Assembly (NCBI GenBank): GCA_949299935.1
Contig: CASGCE010000014.1
Span: 1 to 64,000, forward strand
DNA length: 64,000 nt
Direction: 5' to 3'
Source of the DNA: an uncultured bacterium
GTDB lineage: Bacteria > Cyanobacteriota > Vampirovibrionia > Gastranaerophilales > Gastranaerophilaceae
Part shown: in pieces, positions 23,725 to 32,431 of the stretch
Layout: each line of letters starts with the position of its first letter
How positions within the stretch are numbered: the first letter of the stretch is position 1
The notes under the pieces: model-generated
Databases searched by the model: none
What the model was told of the DNA's origin: nothing
Seen by the model: the letters and a program-made list of their open reading frames with translations, nothing else
Translations under genes and position numbers: made by a program

Positions 23725-24625
23725 TCAGAAAATGAAAATAAAGAAAAAATTTAAAAAACATATTCCTAAAGATTGGTTATGCGAGTTGAGAATATTGTAC
23801 CGTATATCAATGGAAACTTTTAATGATGTCAGAAGAACGGGTATTGTTAATTTGGTTATTATTACAACCATGGCAGCTATTCTTACAATATTCGGATCGT
23901 TTTTTAGAACGGCACTTTCTGTTTCCACTTTTGCTCACGAATTAGGTAATGTTTTAGAAATATCGGTTTATCTTAAGCAAGGTACTGACACTAATGTCGC
24001 CAAAAAACGTATAAAAGATTTTGAAAATGTTGAGGCTGTAAGGGTCATCCCTCGTGACGTTTCGTGGGTTAATCTAAAAAGAGAAATGGGGCTGCCTGAT
24101 ATTGAAAATCCCTTACCGGATACTTTGCATGTTAAAGTCGATAAGCCTGAAAATATTGACAAGGTATTTAACAATGTTAAATCTCTCTCTGTTGTTGAAG
24201 ATATGAGTTATGCTCAGGATTTGGTTCAAAAGATTGAAACTTTGAATAAAGTTGTTAATTCAATTACTTTTGTTGTGATTATTATTATGGCAATTTTGAC
24301 CATAACTATTATAAACAATACTATTCAGCTTGTAATTCAATCACGTAAAGACGAAATTGAAATCATGCGTCTTATGGGAGTCAGTAACTGGTATATAAGG
24401 TTTCCTCTTATCATTCAGGGTGCTTTTTATGGTTTTATGGGTTCGGTTATTGCTTTATTCCCACTTAATGTTGTACAGAACGGCTTGAATAATATGCATC
24501 AGTTTTTCATGATTCCGTCACCTTTGTACGCGCAGAACATTGTTGTAATTACAATGTTCGCTATGGGAATTTTGTTTGGAGCAGGCGGAAGTTTCTTGTG
24601 TATTAAAAAGCATTTGCAGGTATAA
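23717..24625 (+). CDS. ftsX: Cell-division permease-like protein FtsX
   Basis: A 302-residue four-helix membrane protein. Translation from ATG 23717 (MNSQKMKIKKKF) overlaps the end of ftsE; an upstream in-frame ATG at 23675 lies deeper inside ftsE and is less likely. The first helix (about 42-65) is followed by the extracytoplasmic domain (LEISVYLKQGTDTNVAKKRI, VRVIPRDVSWVNLKREMGLP, NPLPDTLHVKV), typical of FtsX. Three more helices follow near 190-215, 235-260 and 275-295, with the conserved DEIEIMRLMGVSNWYIRFPL loop. It acts with FtsE at the septum. Confidence 0.94.
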   Translation: MNSQKMKIKKKFKKHIPKDWLCELRILYRISMETFNDVRRTGIVNLVIITTMAAILTIFGSFFRTALSVSTFAHELGNVLEISVYLKQGTDTNVAKKRIKDFENVEAVRVIPRDVSWVNLKREMGLPDIENPLPDTLHVKVDKPENIDKVFNNVKSLSVVEDMSYAQDLVQKIETLNKVVNSITFVVIIIMAILTITIINNTIQLVIQSRKDEIEIMRLMGVSNWYIRFPLIIQGAFYGFMGSVIALFPLNVVQNGLNNMHQFFMIPSPLYAQNIVVITMFAMGILFGAGGSFLCIKKHLQV

Positions 24626-25857
24626 TGATGATTGAAGACAACATATTGCTTGTTACTGATGATGAAGATGTTGCTGAAAGGGTGCTTTCTAAGCTTGTAC
24701 TTTTGAGGGAAAGTGACAGTATTGCCGTGTGTGATTATGACTTGGCAAAGAGATTGCTTGAAAACCCTTGTGTTTCAATTGTTATTGTTCACCAGAACGC
24801 CAGTTATGAAAAAACTTTAAAGCTTATTTCGGATATTAAATCGCCTGAATATGAAATTATTCTGCTTGTAAATGATTATGAACAAGAGTTTATTTTAGCG
24901 GCTTATGACTTGGGAATTACTGACTATTATTCCGTTAATTCTGATGCTTATGAGATGCTTATTCGAACTGTGAATTGCTTCAAATTCAGATCTTTAAAGT
25001 ATAGATATGCACGTAATTTAGTTTTTCTTGAGAAGTTTGATGTTGTTGACGAGGAAACCGGATTTTATAATTATAAATATAGCAGGGAGTTTTTGGCCGA
25101 ATTTATAAAAAACAGAAGGTTTGAGAATGGAATGTTTGTTGTTCTTGTCCCTGATGAAACGTGTAAAACCCGTTTTTCAGGCGATAAATTAGCAAAAGCC
25201 ATAAAAAAATCAGTTCGTTGTGATGATATTGTGTCTGTTGCTAAAGGCGGGAAATTTTATATTATCTTGCCTAATGTTGATAAATTAGGTGCTTTCGCAG
25301 TAGTTAACAAGATTCAGGATATTTTAGGTACAAAGTTAATTGTTAGGGCGGGTGTTTGCGCTATCGGATGTAAAGATTTTGACAGGTTGGAAAAAGAGGC
25401 TTTTGCCGCTTTATCTGAAGCTTGTCAAACAAATGAAACTTCTGTATTTTTAGAAGAACACGTCAAAACTTTAGATGAATGGCTGGATGAGGATGAAAAA
25501 GATGAAAAGAACTTTAAGTTATTCAAAAATGCATATAATAATAAGTTAGAAAAAGTTATTGCCCCCGTATTTTTCAGGCTTCAAAAGGTTTATGAGGAGA
25601 AGCTTTTTCATACCAAGATAGAGCAGTATTCAGATGAGTTGCAAAGTGTTTTTCAGCTAAAATGTGGTGATAGAGAAAGCAGATTGAAGATTATTTATCC
25701 CGGATTTGCCAAGATAGTTATTTATATATACCATGAAGGCTTAGACACCCCTGAAAATAGAGAAATCAGTTTGAATTTGAATGAGGTTACACAAAAAGGT
25801 CTTTCACAAATCATCGAAGATTTCATAAAGGAGTTTAAACAATCTATTAAGGATTAG
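24625..25857 (+). CDS. Degenerate receiver plus degenerate GGDEF-domain protein
   Basis: A 410-residue soluble protein starting within the ftsX stop. Residues 1-120 have the alternating beta/alpha pattern of a receiver (NILLVTDDEDVAERVLSKL at the start), but the strand where the phospho-accepting Asp should lie reads SIVIVHQNAS, with no Asp. From about residue 140, VDEETGFYNYKYSREFLAEFI matches the start of a GGDEF domain. RCDDIVSVAKGGKFYIILPNVD corresponds to the signature loop, with GGKFY replacing GG[DE]EF, so diguanylate cyclase activity is unlikely. The last 120 residues are helical and unrecognised. It probably acts as a sensor or scaffold tied to ftsEX by translational coupling. Confidence 0.75.
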   Translation: MMIEDNILLVTDDEDVAERVLSKLVLLRESDSIAVCDYDLAKRLLENPCVSIVIVHQNASYEKTLKLISDIKSPEYEIILLVNDYEQEFILAAYDLGITDYYSVNSDAYEMLIRTVNCFKFRSLKYRYARNLVFLEKFDVVDEETGFYNYKYSREFLAEFIKNRRFENGMFVVLVPDETCKTRFSGDKLAKAIKKSVRCDDIVSVAKGGKFYIILPNVDKLGAFAVVNKIQDILGTKLIVRAGVCAIGCKDFDRLEKEAFAALSEACQTNETSVFLEEHVKTLDEWLDEDEKDEKNFKLFKNAYNNKLEKVIAPVFFRLQKVYEEKLFHTKIEQYSDELQSVFQLKCGDRESRLKIIYPGFAKIVIYIYHEGLDTPENREISLNLNEVTQKGLSQIIEDFIKEFKQSIKD

Positions 25858-25861
25858 AATT

Positions 25862-26401
25862 ATGATAAATATCGAAGATAGTGTAGTTATCATGGTAGAT
25901 ATACAAGAAAAACTTGCAGGCGCTGCAGGTAAATATTCGCCGGTAGATAAGGCTTGCAAACTTGCGACTACAGCTAAAATTTTGGGTATACCTGTTATCG
26001 TAACCGAACAATACCCCAAAGGTTTGGGGCAGACGGCGGCACCTTTAAAGGACGTCCTGGCTGAAAATACTGTTTTTATTGAAAAAACAGGATTTTCTGC
26101 TTTTTTGACACCTGAATTTAGGGAACAACTTAAGGTTTTAGGCAAAAAGCATGTTGTCATTTGCGGAATTGAGGTACATATTTGCGTTTATCAGACTATA
26201 TGTGACTTGTTGGCACAAGGTTATGAGGTTTATTTTGTCAAAGATTGTTCTGCAAGCAGAAATAAATATGAATTTAAAACGGGTGTTGATTTAATCAGAC
26301 AATGCGGTGGAAAAGTTACTTGCTGCGAGATAGTTTTGTTTGAATGGCTTAAAACATCTCAGCATAATGATTTTAAATCAGTACAGGCACTCATAAAATA
26401 A
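25862..26401 (+). CDS. Isochorismatase-family cysteine hydrolase
   Basis: A 179-residue hydrolase with the family's catalytic triad: Asp13 (MVDIQEKL), Lys75 (EKTGFSAF) and Cys108 (GIEVHICVYQT). The cis-peptide Ile-Glu-Val just before the Cys is also present. It is a compact single domain of typical length, without signal peptide. The YcaC/nicotinamidase-like group acts on diverse amides; the substrate is not evident. It begins four bases after the GGDEF-like gene and ends the 22094-26401 operon. Confidence 0.88.
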   Translation: MINIEDSVVIMVDIQEKLAGAAGKYSPVDKACKLATTAKILGIPVIVTEQYPKGLGQTAAPLKDVLAENTVFIEKTGFSAFLTPEFREQLKVLGKKHVVICGIEVHICVYQTICDLLAQGYEVYFVKDCSASRNKYEFKTGVDLIRQCGGKVTCCEIVLFEWLKTSQHNDFKSVQALIK

Positions 26402-26421
26402 TTTTTATTGATAATTGTTTA

Positions 26422-27309
26422 CTATGAAATTTTAGCTATATCATTTGCAATTTGCTTTTTTAGCGCATCAACGGAATTAAATTTCAGTTCTTTTCTGAGC
26501 ATCTTTATAAATTGCACTTTTATTGTTTTGTCATAAATATCTTTATTAAAATCTAAAATATGCGTTTCCAAAACAGCTTTTTGAGAATTGCTAACTGTCG
26601 GTCGAATGCCAAAATTCGTTATACCTTTACCGTATGTGGTCATTACCTCATAGACTCCAAATGGTATATCAACAAGTTCTTTAGGATACAAAATATTGGC
26701 AGTTTTGAAGCCCAATAGCCTTCCGTATTTTTGGCCCTCAATAACGGTGCCTTTAACTGAAAAATTTTCACCAAGCATTTGATTTGCTTTGTCAATTTTA
26801 CCCTGTTTAAGATAGTTCCTTATTGCTGTACTGCTTATGATTTTATCATTAATCTTTTCCGGCGGAATTTCAAAATATTTATATCCGTATTTATTTTGAT
26901 TTTGGTATAAAAATTCAGCATTGCCTGATTTTTTAGCACCAAAATGATGATTAAAACCTGTTGAAATTGATATAGGTGAAAAGTACTTTACTAAAACTTC
27001 TTTTAGATATTCTTCAGCCGTAAGCGAGCATAATTCGTCATCAAAATCCAGTTCGTACAGATAATCAATCCCAAGTTTTGCTATTTCATCTTCCCGTTGA
27101 CTGCGCGAAAGAATATATTTAGGACAGACTCCGTAAAAATGGCAGCATGGGTGATCTTTAAATGTTATTGCCGCTGATTTATTACCGTTATTTTTGGCAT
27201 AATCAACCGCGGATTTTATAACTTTTTTATGACCTTTGTGTACTCCGTCAAAATATCCCAGAGCAAGTGACAAATGCTTATTTTCGTTTAATTTGTAAAA
27301 TATTTGCAT
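26422..27309 (-). CDS. ribF: Bifunctional riboflavin kinase / FAD synthetase
   Basis: A 295-residue enzyme that makes FMN and then FAD. The N-terminal adenylyltransferase domain has ALGYFDGVHKGHKKVI, FKDHP, GFNHHFGAKKSG and ISSTAIRNYLKQG. The C-terminal riboflavin kinase domain has GTVIEGQKYGRLLGFKTANI (Thr and Asn contacting ATP/Mg), PFGVYEV, NFGIRPTV and ETHILDF. The frame extends to a TTG at 27327, but ATG 27309 (MQIFYKLNENK) lies six bases after a TATAAT box and is the likely start of a leaderless mRNA. Confidence 0.94.
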   Translation of the reverse strand: MQIFYKLNENKHLSLALGYFDGVHKGHKKVIKSAVDYAKNNGNKSAAITFKDHPCCHFYGVCPKYILSRSQREDEIAKLGIDYLYELDFDDELCSLTAEEYLKEVLVKYFSPISISTGFNHHFGAKKSGNAEFLYQNQNKYGYKYFEIPPEKINDKIISSTAIRNYLKQGKIDKANQMLGENFSVKGTVIEGQKYGRLLGFKTANILYPKELVDIPFGVYEVMTTYGKGITNFGIRPTVSNSQKAVLETHILDFNKDIYDKTIKVQFIKMLRKELKFNSVDALKKQIANDIAKIS

Positions 27310-27315
27310 ATTTTC

Positions 27316-27345
27316 ATTATAATACAAATTAATATCCCGTTACAA
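27316..27345 (-). promoter_or_regulatory. Promoter of ribF, leaderless
   Basis: On the minus strand: TTGTAA (27345-27340), 18 bases, TATAAT (27321-27316), then six bases to ATG 27309. No Shine-Dalgarno sequence is present. Confidence 0.75.
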
Positions 27346-27616
27346 ATTAGCAAAAAATATTTTCGTAGTATTTTTATCAGGCATGTAAAGGAATAATCTA
27401 TATTATCTCAAAAAACGTTATCATTCGTGTTGCAACAACCCTTAATGATGGCCGTGAAGTCAGTGGTAGGTGGTGTTTTTAAAAGAACAATTTAGTAATC
27501 TTATTATGGATAAAGGTTATGAAGATTTACGTCGCGAATTCATGCATACTGCATTAAGAAATTATAAAATGAATATATCCAACCCAGCCTAAAGAAGAAG
27601 TTGGGTTAAATGATAT
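27346..27616 (+). other. Gene-poor stretch with two short open frames, possibly a gene remnant
   Basis: One frame near 27412-27485 reads KNVIIRVATTLNDGREVSG and then a TAA. A 28-codon frame (27506-27592) reads MDKGYEDLRREFMHTALRNY and on to a TAA. Both have protein-like composition but weak or no start signals. They could be pieces of one decayed gene. AACCCA and TGGGTT near 27580-27607 can form a hairpin after the second frame. Confidence 0.35.
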
Positions 27617-27642
27617 AAAAAAGAACCTCATACAAGGTTCTT
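27617..27642 (-). terminator. Terminator of aspS
   Basis: On the minus strand: AAGAACCTTG, a short loop, AGGTTCTT and a T run, starting right at the aspS stop codon. Confidence 0.85.
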
Positions 27643-29422
27643 ACTTATGTAGTTGAACAGTGCTTTTTAAATGCAGTTCTCTTAACTGTTGTAATGAAGC
27701 TTCGCCCGGTGCGTCGCTCATAAGATCTTTAGCGCCGGAATTTTTCGGAAATGCGATAACGTCACGTATAGAGTCAGTTCTTGCAAGAAGTGCTACAAGT
27801 CTGTCCAAACCAATTGCAAGACCGGCATGTGGAGGTGTGCCGTATTGCAAGGCGTTCACCATAAATCCGAATTTTTCTTTAGCTTCATCTTCTGTCAAAC
27901 CCAAGGCTTTGAATATAGCTTTTTGTACTTCGGATGAATGAATTCTCACACTGCCGCCGCCAAGTTCCGTCCCGTTGTATACTATATCGTAGGCAATTGA
28001 TTTGACATTACCTAAATCTCCGCTTTGAAGTTTTTCAAGATCTTCAATACAAGGTGAGGTAAAAGGATGGTGCATAGCCATATATCTGCCTTCTTCGTCG
28101 CTCCATTCAAACATCGGGAAGTCCACTACCCATAACAAATTATGTTTTGTTTCATCAATCAAATTAAGAGATTTGCCGAAATGTAATCTCAATCTTCCCA
28201 TTACATCATAAACCAGTTTTGTTTTGTCTGCTACGAAGAAAATAATATCACCGGCTTTTGCATCTGCGCGTTCTTGAATTTGTCTGGCTTGTTCTTCTGT
28301 AACAAATTTCAGTACAGGTGACTTAGCGGTTCCGTCTTCGAGGTAAATAATGTTAGCTAATGCTTTTGCACCAAAGGATACTGCAAGTTTTGTAATATCA
28401 TCAATATCTTTTCTTGAGAATTCAGCACCGCCGGTTATTTTTATTCCGCGAACTATACCGCCATTTAATAAAGTATTTTTAACGATATCAAAATTTGATT
28501 GTAAAATAATATCGCCAATATCAAACAATTCCAATCCAAAACGAGTGTCGGGTTTGTCTGACCCGAATCTGTCCATTGCCGTTTGCCATGGAATTTGAAT
28601 AAAAGGAGGATTAACGTCAACTCCTGCGGCTTTAAAAGCATCTACAATCAATCCTTCAACAACTTTTATCACATCTTGCTGCTCAACGAAAGACATTTCG
28701 AGGTCAATTTGTGTAAATTCAGGTTGTCTGTCTGCTCTTAGGTCTTCGTCGCGGAAACATTTTGCTATTTGGTAATATCTTTCAATACCACCTACCATTA
28801 ATAATTGTTTAAAAATTTGCGGTGACTGTGGCAGTGCGTAAAATTTGCCTTCTTGGACTCTTGATGGTACCAAATAATCTCTTGCACCTTCGGGAGTTGT
28901 TTTTATTAAAATAGGTGTTTCAACTTCTAAAAAGTCAAGCTTATTCAAATAATTTCTCACTGCCTGTACGATGTTGTGGCGTAATAGCAATTTTGATTTC
29001 ATAGCTTCTCTTCGGATATCCAAATATCTGTATTTCAAGCGTACATCTTCAGAAACGTTTTCGTCGTCCAAGACAAATGGCAAAGTTTTAGCTTCTGACA
29101 ATACTTCAACACTTTCAGGATACATTTCGACCTGTCCTGTGGGATATTTTTCATTATAAGTTTCCTCAGGTCTTCGTGTAACTTTACCTTTTACGGTTAT
29201 AACGTATTCGCTTCTGACTTTTTCAAAAGTTTTATGTACATCGGGGTTTATCTGGGGATTTGCTACGAGCTGGAAGAAGCCTGAACGATCTCTTAGTTCT
29301 ATAAATAGGATACCCCCCAGATCGCGAATTGTAGCCACCCAGCCGGACAGTATAACTTCTTCTCCGATATTGTTGAGGTTTAGCTCTCCGCAGTTATGGT
29401 CTTTCATTCTTGTTTTAATCAT
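27641..29422 (-). CDS. aspS: Aspartyl-tRNA synthetase
   Basis: A 593-residue class IIb synthetase of the bacterial type. The N-terminal OB-fold anticodon-binding domain includes LSGWVATIRDLGGILFIELRD. Motif 2 is FRDEDLRADRQPEFTQIDLEMSF. A GAD insertion domain (about 290-420) marks the bacterial form. Motif 3 is GLAIGLDRLVALL near the C-terminus. Length is typical. GAGGATATAG precedes the ATG. Whether it is discriminating or also charges tRNA-Asn cannot be judged here. Confidence 0.96.
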   Translation of the reverse strand: MIKTRMKDHNCGELNLNNIGEEVILSGWVATIRDLGGILFIELRDRSGFFQLVANPQINPDVHKTFEKVRSEYVITVKGKVTRRPEETYNEKYPTGQVEMYPESVEVLSEAKTLPFVLDDENVSEDVRLKYRYLDIRREAMKSKLLLRHNIVQAVRNYLNKLDFLEVETPILIKTTPEGARDYLVPSRVQEGKFYALPQSPQIFKQLLMVGGIERYYQIAKCFRDEDLRADRQPEFTQIDLEMSFVEQQDVIKVVEGLIVDAFKAAGVDVNPPFIQIPWQTAMDRFGSDKPDTRFGLELFDIGDIILQSNFDIVKNTLLNGGIVRGIKITGGAEFSRKDIDDITKLAVSFGAKALANIIYLEDGTAKSPVLKFVTEEQARQIQERADAKAGDIIFFVADKTKLVYDVMGRLRLHFGKSLNLIDETKHNLLWVVDFPMFEWSDEEGRYMAMHHPFTSPCIEDLEKLQSGDLGNVKSIAYDIVYNGTELGGGSVRIHSSEVQKAIFKALGLTEDEAKEKFGFMVNALQYGTPPHAGLAIGLDRLVALLARTDSIRDVIAFPKNSGAKDLMSDAPGEASLQQLRELHLKSTVQLHK

Positions 29423-29662
29423 TATTTCTATATCCTCTTTATTAAAAATCTCTACCTACAATGCTAGCAAAAACATAAAAAAAACACCAGAAATAATTAA
29501 AAACTCGTTATTTTTTGTGAATTTTGTTTTACATTTATAGTTTACAGATGTTAAATTTGTGGCGCTGCAGAATTAACTGGGCATGAAACACCCCTAAACC
29601 TTCTGCAAATTCCTCTGATGGAACGTGCGCCTGGCAAAATAACATCAATTCCTTTGAGAATA
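29423..29662. other. Gene-free gap with an unexplained GC-richer block
   Basis: The part from 29423 to 29555 is AT-rich and holds the aspS leader. The part from about 29557 to 29660 is clearly richer in G+C. On the minus strand it is open after the SPFH stop in a shifted frame (ILKGIDVILPGARSIRGICR and on to NSAAPQI). No start or ribosome-binding site belongs to it. It may be a fragment of an unrelated gene or a structured 3' region. Confidence 0.4.
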
Positions 29663-30643
29663 CTATTTGGTAGAGATGCCGTTAAACATTTCTTTAATGC
29701 CGTCAACAGATGACAGTATCCCAGTTGCTTCGTAAGGCATGTAAACAATTTTATTGTTTTCACCGCTTGTAATAGCCTGCATAGTTTCCAGATATTTCAT
29801 TGCAACAAGGTATTGGTCGGGTTTACCTTTATCAGCGAGCGCTCCAATTATCCTTGTGATGGCTTCTTTTTCTGCATCAGCTTCAATTACACGAGCCTGT
29901 GCTATACCCTGTGCTTTCAATATGGCAGCCTGTTTTTCACCCTCTGCTTGATTTATTGCAGCTTCTTTTTGACCTTCTGCTTTAAGAATTGCTGATTTCT
30001 TCTGCCCTTCTGCTTCTAAAATTGCCGCACGACGGTCACGTTCTGCCTTCATTTGTTTTTCCATAGCGGATTGTATGTCTGTCGGTGGAATAATATCTTG
30101 AAGTTCTACACGATTGACTTTTACTCCCCATTTGTTGGTAGCTTCATCAAGTATTGCCCTTAATTCATTATTTATTTTGTCTCTTGATACGAGAGTTTCA
30201 TCAAGGTCAAGTTGACCCACAAGATTTCTTAATGTTGTTTGAGTTAGTTTTTCTATTGCATCAGGAAGGTTTTGGATTTCATAAACCGCACTTTTCGGAT
30301 CTATAATTTGAAAATACAAAAGTGCATTGATGCTTATTGATACATTATCTTTAGTGATGACTGTTTGTCTGGGAAAATCATATACTGATTCTCTTAAGTC
30401 GATTTTTGACTTTTCTTTTATGTAGGTGTAGCTTGTACCGTCAAAGCTCTTTTGAGTAACTTTCCAGGCCATTGCACGTGGTGCTTCCAATATAGGTATA
30501 ATATAATTCAAGCCTGATTCTAATGTTCTGTCGTACTTGCCAAGCCGTTCAACGATAACAACTTCAGCTTGTTGAACTATTACCACGCCTTTTATAACAA
30601 AAATCACGGCAGCTACAAGTAAAATTAGTAAAAATAAACTCAT
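29663..30643 (-). CDS. SPFH/band-7 (stomatin, QmcA-like) membrane protein
   Basis: A 326-residue protein with an N-terminal membrane anchor (LFLLILLVAAVIFVIKGVVIV, about 3-23). The SPFH domain runs through VERLGKYDRTLESGLNYIIP, PRQTVITKDNVSISINALLYFQI and WGVKVNRVELQDIIPP. A long Ala/Glu-rich coiled coil follows (about 195-260) with repeats such as ILEAEGQKKSAILKAEGQKEAAI. Such proteins oligomerise into membrane rings that organise microdomains and associate with FtsH or NfeD. It lies one base after the NfeD-like gene, the conserved partner arrangement. AAAGGGAAT precedes the ATG. Confidence 0.94.
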   Translation of the reverse strand: MSLFLLILLVAAVIFVIKGVVIVQQAEVVIVERLGKYDRTLESGLNYIIPILEAPRAMAWKVTQKSFDGTSYTYIKEKSKIDLRESVYDFPRQTVITKDNVSISINALLYFQIIDPKSAVYEIQNLPDAIEKLTQTTLRNLVGQLDLDETLVSRDKINNELRAILDEATNKWGVKVNRVELQDIIPPTDIQSAMEKQMKAERDRRAAILEAEGQKKSAILKAEGQKEAAINQAEGEKQAAILKAQGIAQARVIEADAEKEAITRIIGALADKGKPDQYLVAMKYLETMQAITSGENNKIVYMPYEATGILSSVDGIKEMFNGISTK

Positions 30644-30644
30644 T

Positions 30645-31064
30645 TTATTCCCTTTCTTTGACGTACATAACTAAACTATCATTTTTTTCAATAACAACCT
30701 CTTTCCCTTGAGGTATTTCATGATCGGAACGTGCTTCCCAGCGTTCGTCGTATATTGAAATAACGCCGCTATCGGGAGTTATTGTCTCAATAACTTTGGC
30801 AACCTTGCCTATGTATTTTGACGCAAGTCCTGTTTCTTGATTTTTTTGTGTTTTTTTAACCAGCATCGGTCTTAAAAATACCAGGGAAACAAGCGAAACT
30901 GCTACAAAAATTAGTACTAATGCATACCAATTAATTATATAAATTGAACATACCGCAGTAACAAAAGCGCCCACAGCAAAATTAAGAAAAAACAACGTCG
31001 GAACGGTCATTTCCAGTATCAAGAACAAAAGACCAAGTCCTGCCAAAATTTGCCATGCACCCAT
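30645..31064 (-). CDS. NfeD-like membrane protein
   Basis: A 139-residue short NfeD. Two or three transmembrane segments occupy residues 5-72. A C-terminal OB-fold domain (GKVAKVIETITPDSGVISIYDERWEARSD) ends in VVIEKNDSLVMYVKE. Proteins of this type partner with SPFH proteins encoded next door, here one base downstream. GGAAGGAGG gives a strong ribosome-binding site. There is no protease domain, as usual for the short form (NfeD1b). Confidence 0.9.
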   Translation of the reverse strand: MGAWQILAGLGLLFLILEMTVPTLFFLNFAVGAFVTAVCSIYIINWYALVLIFVAVSLVSLVFLRPMLVKKTQKNQETGLASKYIGKVAKVIETITPDSGVISIYDERWEARSDHEIPQGKEVVIEKNDSLVMYVKERE

Positions 31065-31182
31065 TTATAGCCCTCCTTCCATGTTTAATTCTATCATTTT
31101 TCTTAAAACTGGTCAATAGATTTATTCATGGTCAAGTTTTTAAACAAAAATTTTGCTTTATTTTTTGCGCGGTAAATTTTAA

Positions 31183-32350
31183 TTAATCTGCCAAACATAT
31201 CGCCAGCGTATTACTACTGTTACGGTTACCAAAGTGGTAATACATAGTATAATTAGGATAAAACCAGCGTACGTATGCATCTGTGCCGCCGGCACCATAT
31301 TCATTGTTTGCCCAAACTATAAAGCCGTCTGAAGATGTGTTAAAAAATCCTAATTCGTCTGCTTTATTCTTGTCCCAATGAGCGGGTGTGGTTCCTATAG
31401 AGTTTACGTTTATCCCGTAAATATATGCTGCAATTGTGGCTAAATTCGCTTGTGTTGGCATTTTAGTTCTTCCACCACAGGCATTTACTGCACCTGCCCA
31501 GTAGTCTGTGTCATAGTTGCATGCTGTTATTCCTAAATCAGTTTTTAAGGCTTCACATTCTGCTTTTGTAATAGGGGCTGGTTTAAAAGGCGCAGTGAAA
31601 CAAGTTCCGTTCCGTTTGAATGCGCATTTGTTGAATTTTGCGTTAATAGATCGGATATCTTTAGGGTATGAATTAGGCGTTTTGAATCCGTTAGTATCAT
31701 ATAGTAATGAGATACATGAGGTGCCTGAAAATTGATTTGTGTAAGGTTGTTCTTTACAATCAGGGTTGTACGCAATTAATCCGGTTGTCCCGTTTACAAA
31801 TTGTACCCCCAGTACCTCGGTACCCCAATTATCTTGACCCATATCAGCTGCATCATGTATATTTGATGTATTAAAAAGTTCGGATTGTGTACCTGTATAA
31901 ATATCGTGTATATTCCAAGTTATGGTATTTTCAAAGCACTTATCTATCTCAGTATTTTTACAGATTTTATGAATTTTAAAATGTTGGGATAATTCATTTA
32001 GAAACCCTGCTGTGTCAGTGTATCCTGCAAGGGTTTGTTGGGTGTTCATTGTCTTTAATGCTTCTTCAAGTCGTCTTTCAAATACCTGTGCGGAAGTGCT
32101 CCAAGCTTTTTCTTGATATTTTGAAACAAGAGTTGGAATAGTAACAGCGGCGACTATTCCGATTATGCCCAGTGTAATCAAAATTTCTGCCATTGTAAAA
32201 CCTTTTTTTACATTTGTTGAAAAAACATAATTGCGCACATTAAAATTATAATCAGATTTAAACAAAATGCCAATTAGACTTTGAGCTAGGTGGCTTAGGA
32301 GGTTCGGGGGGGGCGACTTTCTGAACAGCATTTTTCTCAATTATTTCCAT
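31183..32350 (-). CDS. Prepilin-like protein 4, frame broken at a C8 tract
   Basis: A pseudopilin on the minus strand. AAAGGAG and ATG 32350 start MEIIEKNAVQKVAPPEPPKP, a frame that passes through eight C and stops after 30 codons (32260-32258). The prepilin frame is open from a TTG at 32340 (MRKMLFRKSPPPNLLSHL), offset by one base. Deleting one C, or a +1 ribosomal shift, would join the good start to the prepilin. The prepilin site is VKKG/FTMAEILITLGIIGIVAAVTIPTL with Glu at +5. The 300-residue globular domain is Cys-containing (CKNTEIDKC, CKEQPYTNQFSGTSC), has DTNGFKTPNSYP and ends with a WFYPNYTMYYHFGNRNSSNT segment. This resembles larger minor pseudopilins. Which frame is used in the cell is unknown. 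Confidence 0.78.
32306..32317 (-). promoter_or_regulatory. AGTCG-C8 tract in the leader of prepilin gene 4
   Basis: In the sense strand of prepilin 4 the sequence is AGTCG, then C from 32313 to 32306, then GAACCTCCTAAG. AGTCG plus the C run is the exact reverse complement of the GGGGGGGGCGACT part of the other three prepilin leaders, so the mRNAs could pair over 13 bases. Confidence 0.65.
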
Positions 32351-32369
32351 ATTATTCTCCTTTGTTTTA

Positions 32370-32398
32370 ATTAAATATTATTTTTGATTTTTTGTCAA
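32370..32398 (-). promoter_or_regulatory. Sigma70 promoter of prepilin gene 4
   Basis: On the minus strand: TTGACA (32398-32393), 17 bases, TTTAAT (32375-32370), then AAAGGAG and ATG 32350. Confidence 0.78.
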
Positions 32399-32419
32399 GC
32401 TTAGATTTTTGATTTGTAG

Positions 32420-32425
32420 TAGAAT
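32420..32425 (+). promoter_or_regulatory. -10 box of rqcH, leaderless
   Basis: TAGAAT six bases before ATG 32432, with no Shine-Dalgarno sequence. The -35 element is not obvious. Confidence 0.55.
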
Positions 32426-32431
32426 ATACTT

